A DNA stretch of 64,000 bases, taken from assembly GCA_024686335.1 (NCBI GenBank), contig JAILCI010000062.1, positions 1 through 64,000 of the forward strand. Reading direction: 5' to 3'. The position numbers were made by a program, and so were the translations under genes. The notes beneath the pieces were generated by a model. That model did not search any database and was not told where the DNA came from. It saw nothing but the letters and a program-made list of their open reading frames with translations. This document shows, piece after piece, positions 60,401-64,000 of this stretch (the first letter of the stretch is position 1; each line of letters opens with the position of its first letter). This DNA comes from Bacteroidales bacterium (GTDB lineage Bacteria > Bacteroidota > Bacteroidia > Bacteroidales > WCHB1-69).

Positions 60401-60560
60401 TACCGATAAACGTAAGTTCAAACTAACGAAGGCAAAATATCCGACACTTTTCCGTCCTGAAAAGCAGAATGTTGTGGAGAAGAACATAATGAATTTGAAG
60501 AATCAGATTAATAGTTCTTTACGTGCAAATGTCAGGGAACAGGCTCCAGAAGAGAATTAA
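57489..60560 (+). CDS. AsmA-family protein
   Basis: This 1,023-residue protein has one N-terminal transmembrane helix (about residues 9-30) and a long AsmA/TamB-like repeat of beta-strands. It contains GKTGLTIFKTFPQLSIDIEDV near residue 57, where the AsmA signature is expected. Members of this family lie in the inner membrane with the strand-rich part in the periplasm, and are thought to move or sort lipids between membranes. The C-terminal part (about 830-1000) ends RPEKQNVVEKNIMN. It is translated with the preceding lipoprotein by ATGA overlap. Confidence 0.85.
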   Translation: MKKPVKITLISIASVLLFLVLAVCITVAVVLSPKQLTKIVNRAAKEYILCDYSIGKTGLTIFKTFPQLSIDIEDVLLVNPIVGSPNDTLLSVDHCLATLDIKKLIKEHNLEVTKFTLQNGDAHLFRNRAGQSNFDVINIPESEDTSSTPYSFDLSNVSLKHVNVDYSDIPSSIYAGVKDVNADAQGKYLDDDIDGKLDLETGPFHFQTLDTASTTVQFDHLAVDFDGSFSDMNRLKGNLNLDVADLQLQLDTTAYIDKEKVQLNTTLDGELSLQKLLLESLELTYDQYKMQLSGDVQRDTANGDINMDLAYKTDTWPIAEVLKKLPSPIASLLPDSMQLEGDVALGGTVKGTYNEESMPVVTSNVKIEDGNFAMAGMPFDVKDIDGEADLNLDLDNQTDLKINSVAGNIRGNHVVVTGTIRDLLNKMLCHLTLNGDIKLEDFQDLLPESITPCQGTASSKVTAEFDYDQLKDLQIDKMTAKGDFNIKNFKLLYDDSLWLRSQSMALQVHFPVKEKPYRIGEWLEAKIQSPKIDCERLEMFDASMTNADLDVFVNDVLDSTIETKVGTAFAGNMITAVMDTIGAEITSPKGTFTMKSSEKLALKLQGNKLKAHMGDLAVNTNSFSLDGNTRYDKNGKNTLMQWNPAVKLTLADGHVTDPALTLPLALSTLKVDFTMQKCQLNDSYVKLGSSDFTLTGNVYNIDKFYQDEGILSGNLSLSSHYLELNEIMDFVNGFRAPEELMNTELESKEDDPFIVPYGINLTVNTNVDKAHYEDVDIRKIGGKLEVNDGVLVLDQMGFTSDAARMQMTALYKTPRRNHLFLGLDFHLLDIKIAELIDMIPEVDTVLPMLKSFAGNAEFHFAIETYLKSNYDVKFSTLRGAAAINGKELVVLDNETYRKISKMLMFKKGTTNKIDSLSAEVTIYKNEVDVYPFLIAIDRYKAIVSGRHNLDMTYNYNLSLVSPIRLGLDVIGTDKRKFKLTKAKYPTLFRPEKQNVVEKNIMNLKNQINSSLRANVREQAPEEN

Positions 60561-60571
60561 AGAATAGGGAG

Positions 60572-61066
60572 ATGGCTAAAGATAAAATCAACAAGACTAA
60601 TGCCTGTCGTATTCTGGACCAGAAAAAGATTCAGTACCAGTTAGTTCCTTATGTTGTAGACGAGGATGACCTCGGCGCACAGCATATTGCGGATCAGTTG
60701 GGAGAGGATATTAACCAGGTTTTCAAGACGTTGGTGCTAAAAGGAGATAAGACGGGACATTTTGTTTGTGTAATTCCAGGCAACGAAGAGGTGGATTTGA
60801 AGAAAACAGCCAAGGTTACTGGCAATAAGAGTTGTGATCTCATCCCTATGAAAGAGTTGTTGCCTTTGACGGGTTACATTCGGGGTGGTTGTTCGCCTGT
60901 AGGTATGAAAAAGCCATTTCCGACATATATTCATGAGACGTGCGAGTTGTTTGACTATATCTATGTGAGTGCTGGTGTCCGAGGTCTTCAATTTAAAATT
61001 GCACCTAAAGATTTGGTACAGACAGTACAAATGACCATTGCAGATTTAACAACATCGATACTTTAG
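60572..61066 (+). CDS. ybaK: Cys-tRNA(Pro) deacylase (YbaK/EbsC family)
   Basis: This 164-residue protein is in the YbaK/EbsC family that hydrolyses Cys wrongly attached to tRNA-Pro. Support: NACRILDQKKIQYQLVPY, FKTLVLKGDKTGHFVCVIPG, DLKKTAKVTGNKSCDLIPM and RGGCSPVGMKKPFPTYIHE. The typical Lys in GxKK is present. It follows the AsmA gene by 11 bp and overlaps the convergent miaA stop by 4 bp. Confidence 0.92.
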   Translation: MAKDKINKTNACRILDQKKIQYQLVPYVVDEDDLGAQHIADQLGEDINQVFKTLVLKGDKTGHFVCVIPGNEEVDLKKTAKVTGNKSCDLIPMKELLPLTGYIRGGCSPVGMKKPFPTYIHETCELFDYIYVSAGVRGLQFKIAPKDLVQTVQMTIADLTTSIL

Positions 61067-61833
61067 AGATTACCCTCCTGTAGTATCTTGTATATTTCTG
61101 CCATTTTTTCGTCTTCAGTTAAGGCTACATCTATCCAATGGATATCGAAACTTAGACGTTCCATGCGTCGGAACCACGTCATCTGACGTTTGGAAAATTG
61201 ATGGATGGCGGTGTTTAGAGAGTTAAACATTTCGTCATATGAGATCATGCCAAGCAAATAAAGCGTGACGAACTTATATTCCAAACCATAACGTAGGAGA
61301 ATCTCAGTGGGCACACCTTCGTCCATGAGAGCTTTTACCTCTTCTATCATACCCTCTTCAAGGCGGGCTTTGAGACGCTGTGTGATACGTGTGCGGATGA
61401 GGTCACGGTCGCCACGAAGGCCAAAAATCACAGAGGGGACAGGATCGGAGAGAATTTGGTTATCTTCCTGGAATTTGAATCGATAGCCTTGCAACACAGC
61501 TTCGATATAGAGTCCGCTGCCGCCGCAGATCACGATTTGTTTGCCACGATTTTGGATATCACGCATCGCTTTGAAGGCTTCTTGTTGATAGCGATATACA
61601 TTGTATTTAACACCTGGTTCCTCTATATCGATAAGATGGTAGGGGATCGGCTGCCCATTGTATTGATATTCGGTGATGTCTTTGCCTGTGCCGATGTCCA
61701 TACGACGATAGACTTGCCGAGAGTCTGCGCTGACTATCTCACCGTCTAACTCAGCAGCCAGGCGCACTGCGATGTGTGTCTTGCCCGTGGCCGTGGGGCC
61801 CAAGATGGTGATTATAGGACGTTCTTCGTTCAT
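61063..61833 (-). CDS. miaA: tRNA dimethylallyltransferase (short form)
   Basis: This 256-residue enzyme adds a dimethylallyl group to A37 of tRNAs that read UNN codons. It has the P-loop ILGPTATGKTHIAV, VSADSRQVYRRMDIGTGKD, PYHLIDIEEPGVKYNVYRYQ and ICGGSGLYIEAVLQGY. The C-terminal QFSKRQMTWFRRM matches the family's KRQ-TWFR segment. It is about 40-60 residues shorter than the standard form, mostly in the middle insertion domain. It overlaps the yfcE-like gene by one base (TAATG). Confidence 0.9.
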   Translation of the reverse strand: MNEERPIITILGPTATGKTHIAVRLAAELDGEIVSADSRQVYRRMDIGTGKDITEYQYNGQPIPYHLIDIEEPGVKYNVYRYQQEAFKAMRDIQNRGKQIVICGGSGLYIEAVLQGYRFKFQEDNQILSDPVPSVIFGLRGDRDLIRTRITQRLKARLEEGMIEEVKALMDEGVPTEILLRYGLEYKFVTLYLLGMISYDEMFNSLNTAIHQFSKRQMTWFRRMERLSFDIHWIDVALTEDEKMAEIYKILQEGNL

Positions 61834-62342
61834 TATTTTACAGTTTGCAGTTTTGGTTCATCAAAAAGCTCTAGGTTGGTGATATCTTTTCCATTTATTT
61901 GAAGTCGAAGCATAGTTAAGCGGGTATGGATACCATAGCGTCCTGCTGCTCCTGGGTTGATGAAGAGTAGATTGTGGGTTTTGTCAAACATCACTTTTAG
62001 GATGTGAGAATGACCAGCCACGAAGATGGTCGGTTTGGCTTCTTTGATCAGGCGTAGTGCTTCAGGTTGGTATTTGCCGGGATAACCGACTATATGGCGG
62101 ATTGCCACAGTGTGTTCTTCGCAAGTAAAGATTTGGTTTTCAGGAATCTCGCGGCGGATGTCCCAATCATCACAGTTACCGTACACTGCGCGGACTGTAG
62201 GGGCGATGGCAGCAAGTTCATCGAGGATGAAGTCATCCATGATGTCGCCAGCATGCCATATTTCATCACAGTCTTTGAAAAACTCGAAGGCGTCGGGATG
62301 AAGATAGCCGTGGGTGTCCGAGAGTATACCTATTTTCTTCAT
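61833..62342 (-). CDS. YfcE/MJ0936-type metallophosphoesterase
   Basis: This 169-residue cytoplasmic phosphoesterase begins KIGILSDTHGYLHPDAF and continues with IWHAGDIMD, VYGNCDDWD and FVAGHSHILK. All metal-binding motifs (DxH, GD, GNCD, GHTH-type) are present. YfcE-like enzymes hydrolyse phosphodiesters in vitro; the natural substrate is unknown. It overlaps rlmB by 4 bp (ATGA), so it belongs to the rlmB-yfcE-miaA operon. Confidence 0.9.
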   Translation of the reverse strand: MKKIGILSDTHGYLHPDAFEFFKDCDEIWHAGDIMDDFILDELAAIAPTVRAVYGNCDDWDIRREIPENQIFTCEEHTVAIRHIVGYPGKYQPEALRLIKEAKPTIFVAGHSHILKVMFDKTHNLLFINPGAAGRYGIHTRLTMLRLQINGKDITNLELFDEPKLQTVK

Positions 62343-63103
62343 TCGGTGACAGGATTACGCTGTTTAACCACCTCAAAGAGAGTTATGCCAGTGGCTACGG
62401 AGACGTTGAGAGAGCGAATAGTGCCTACCATGGGAATGGTGATGGTATCATTGCAATGTCGCAGGTAATCCCAAGCGATGCCTTCATACTCGTTGCCCAT
62501 GATGAGGCAGAGTGGTCCGGTCAAGTCCTTATTGTAAAGAGCATGGTTAGCCTTTTCTGTAACGCCAACGACTTCAATGCCAGAATCTTTGAGAAATTGA
62601 ATAACTTCTGCGAGATTAGAGTGCCGACAGACGGGGATTTTGTTGAGAGCTCCGGCGGAACTTTTGACTGCATCTTCATTGAGTTGGGCACCACCGTTGA
62701 GAGGGATGATGATAGCATCCACGCCTGCGCATTCTGCGGAACGGGCGATGGCACCTACATTGCGCACGTCAGTGATTTTGTCCAGAATCAGCAGGAAGGG
62801 CACTCGTCCCTCTTCAAAGATGCTAGGTACTATATCATATATATTGTAATACTCAATAGCAGATAAGAAAGCAACGACCCCTTGATGGTTTTTGCGGGTG
62901 AAGCGGTTGAGGCGCTCTACAGGCACATATTGGAAAGGGATTTTGTGTTGTCGGACCTCATAGAACAACTCCTTAAAGAGTTCTCCCTGTAGTCCTTTCT
63001 GAAACAACACTTTGTCGATGGTTTTACCACTTTCTATTGCCTCGAAGATAGGCCGCATGCCATAAATGAGACTATCGTTTTCTTGTTTTTGTTTCTCGTA
63101 CAT
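62339..63103 (-). CDS. rlmB: 23S rRNA (guanosine-2'-O-)-methyltransferase RlmB (TrmH/SpoU family)
   Basis: This 254-residue SPOUT methyltransferase starts with a substrate-binding domain (IYGMRPIFEAIESGKTIDKV) and has the knotted domain motifs: LLILDKITDVRNVGAIARSA, LCLIMGNEYEGI and PMVGTIRSLNVSVATGI. It should methylate the 2'-OH of G2251 (E. coli number) in 23S rRNA. First gene of the leftward operon; the start is ATG 63103. Confidence 0.93.
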   Translation of the reverse strand: MYEKQKQENDSLIYGMRPIFEAIESGKTIDKVLFQKGLQGELFKELFYEVRQHKIPFQYVPVERLNRFTRKNHQGVVAFLSAIEYYNIYDIVPSIFEEGRVPFLLILDKITDVRNVGAIARSAECAGVDAIIIPLNGGAQLNEDAVKSSAGALNKIPVCRHSNLAEVIQFLKDSGIEVVGVTEKANHALYNKDLTGPLCLIMGNEYEGIAWDYLRHCNDTITIPMVGTIRSLNVSVATGITLFEVVKQRNPVTE

Positions 63104-63228
63104 GAGGAATATTGTTGGATTTGAAGCGCAAAGATAGAAAATAAATTAAGATTAAGGCAGACATTATCCGTCCCGGCGGAGACTGGTAATGTTGTCTTGA
63201 AAAAGATTTTGATAGAATAGTTAAGTGT

Positions 63229-63570
63229 TTATTCGGTCTTTGGTTTTCTGATAAAATGGGGCATCTCTTTTGGAATCTCCATAGAGAGTTCGATATAGCC
63301 AGCAAACTCACCGTCTTTGAACCATGGAGATTGATAAATAAGTTTCTTAATGTCGCCTTTTTCAATAGTGTAGGCGTTAACATTATGATTCTGAAGCATG
63401 TTTGCCAGTTTGGTGCGAGCGGGTTCCGGATGGCAATCGAGCAGGTTTTGTCCGATGATCTGTTTGCCATGGCTCAGCACGTTAACAGCCATATCGTTCA
63501 TTTCCAAAATTTTTCCGTCTTTATCGCAAATAGTTACGGAATAGGGTACTTCGTTGAAATATTCGAGCAT
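63229..63570 (-). CDS. Single-PAS-domain protein
   Basis: This 113-residue protein starts at ATG 63570 (MLEYFNEVPYSVTICDKDG) and consists mainly of a PAS fold: ITVCDKDGKILEMNDMAV-like text and IGQNLLDCHPEPARTKL. That pattern is close to the PAS domains with a conserved DCHP motif. The end, GEFAGYIELSMEIPKEMPHF, is also typical. It would be a small sensor; no output domain is attached. A TTG 9 bp upstream is an alternative start. A -7 box is at 63603-63610 on the minus strand. Confidence 0.8.
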   Translation of the reverse strand: MLEYFNEVPYSVTICDKDGKILEMNDMAVNVLSHGKQIIGQNLLDCHPEPARTKLANMLQNHNVNAYTIEKGDIKKLIYQSPWFKDGEFAGYIELSMEIPKEMPHFIRKPKTE

Positions 63571-63602
63571 ACTTCTCAATTTAAAGTTGATATATTATTT
63601 TG

Positions 63603-63673
63603 CAAAAGTACAAAAATGTCGAGAATTATTTTTATTGGATTGTAATAATCTGGAGAAATATTGTATATATTTG
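63603..63673. promoter_or_regulatory. Promoter boxes of the PAS gene and the LemA-like gene
   Basis: TACTTTTG on the minus strand (63603-63610) serves the PAS gene. TATATTTG on the plus strand (63666-63673) serves the gene at 63741. Confidence 0.5.
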
Positions 63674-63740
63674 CAATCGGATTTCAATCCTCTTTTTTAA
63701 TATCAATTTATAACCTAGAAACTTTTAAACCAAAAAAACT

Positions 63741-64000
63741 ATGATTATTGCAGCTATTGTGATTGGAGTTTTATTCCTATTGTTGGTTATTTATTATTTT
63801 TCTGTAAACAATCATGAAACGGCTCTTCGTAAGGAGGCAGAAGCACAAGACAAAGCTATTGCGTCCGTTCATGATACAATGTGGAAGGTTATCAAGGAGA
63901 AGGCTTCCGTTTCAGAGAAGTATCGTGAGACTTTTGAGAAGGTTTATCCTGAACTTATCAGTGGTCGTTATAAGGATGGAAACAATTCTGCAATGAAGTG
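63741..64000 (+). CDS. LemA-like membrane protein (N-terminal part; runs off the window)
   Basis: The first 86 codons are present. MIIAAIVIGVLFLLLVIYYF is a transmembrane helix, followed by a helical, charged region (EAEAQDKAIASVHDTMWKVI, then VSEKYRETFEKVYPELISG). This resembles LemA-type proteins of Bacteroidota with an N-terminal anchor and helical cytoplasmic or periplasmic domain. The reading is tentative because the rest is not seen. Confidence 0.55.
   Translation, partial: MIIAAIVIGVLFLLLVIYYFSVNNHETALRKEAEAQDKAIASVHDTMWKVIKEKASVSEKYRETFEKVYPELISGRYKDGNNSAMK

Overview
The window looks like a chromosomal segment from a member of the Bacteroidota, most likely the order Bacteroidales. 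Start sites are preceded again and again by the Bacteroidota-type -7 box TAnnTTTG. A textbook case is TTTG-N19-TATCTTTG upstream of the GH3 gene near 40.9 kb. Two large secreted proteins end in type IX secretion sorting domains. The gene content (FISUMP protein, PadR/PspC pair, PorT-like barrels, two-component TrkA/TrkH, MurB/AsmA/D15 block) fits the same phylum. No species is claimed.

Left end (1-7.4 kb) is accessory in character. It holds a truncated secreted protein at the edge and two copies of a module built the same way: a leftward outer-membrane beta-barrel gene, a repeat-rich spacer, and a rightward AAA ATPase of the DUF4143/COG1373 type. The two modules (about 0.5-4.1 kb and 4.3-6.8 kb) share three kinds of non-coding repeat (called R1, R2 and R3 here) in the same order, although the proteins have diverged strongly. 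A SmpA-like lipoprotein follows.

The region 7.6-30.7 kb is mostly housekeeping and envelope genes: a ClC channel, free Met-sulfoxide reductase, a FISUMP protein, a membrane-anchored double FKBP, a PP-loop protein resembling the MurL epimerase, AlgH plus a small barrel, an S8 protease behind tRNA-Arg, MntP, tRNA-Thr, a PfkB kinase, TrkH/TrkA, PurB, SanA-like, Upp, SerA/SerC with a four-helix-bundle gene between them, PadR/PspC, PurN and a cysteine-tailed lipoprotein. The intergenic gaps carry several families of short palindromes and tandem repeats that recur at separate loci.

The region 30.8-38.7 kb is one 2,621-residue modular surface protein with eight beta-sandwich (choice-of-anchor-J-like) modules alternating with fibronectin type III domains and ending in a type IX sorting domain. 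After it come grpE-dnaJ and a secreted GH3 glycosidase.

The region 43.1-54.6 kb is a long leftward series of tightly packed genes: gpsA and an acyltransferase, a surface-polysaccharide pair (hexapeptide acyltransferase and flippase), an octopine-dehydrogenase-family protein, purine nucleoside phosphorylase, LpxK, PhoH, an M23 peptidase, CoaE, FolP and Rpe. From a two-way promoter at 54.58-54.63 kb an opposite series runs rightward: Omp85-type barrel, MurB, small lipoprotein, AsmA-like protein and YbaK. The right end has MiaA, a YfcE-like phosphoesterase and RlmB in an overlapping leftward operon, a PAS protein, and the start of a LemA-like gene.

The parts that ordinary gene annotation does not explain are the duplicated barrel/ATPase module with conserved non-coding parts, and the recurring palindrome and tandem-repeat elements between genes. 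All family assignments come from reading motifs by eye; no search was run.
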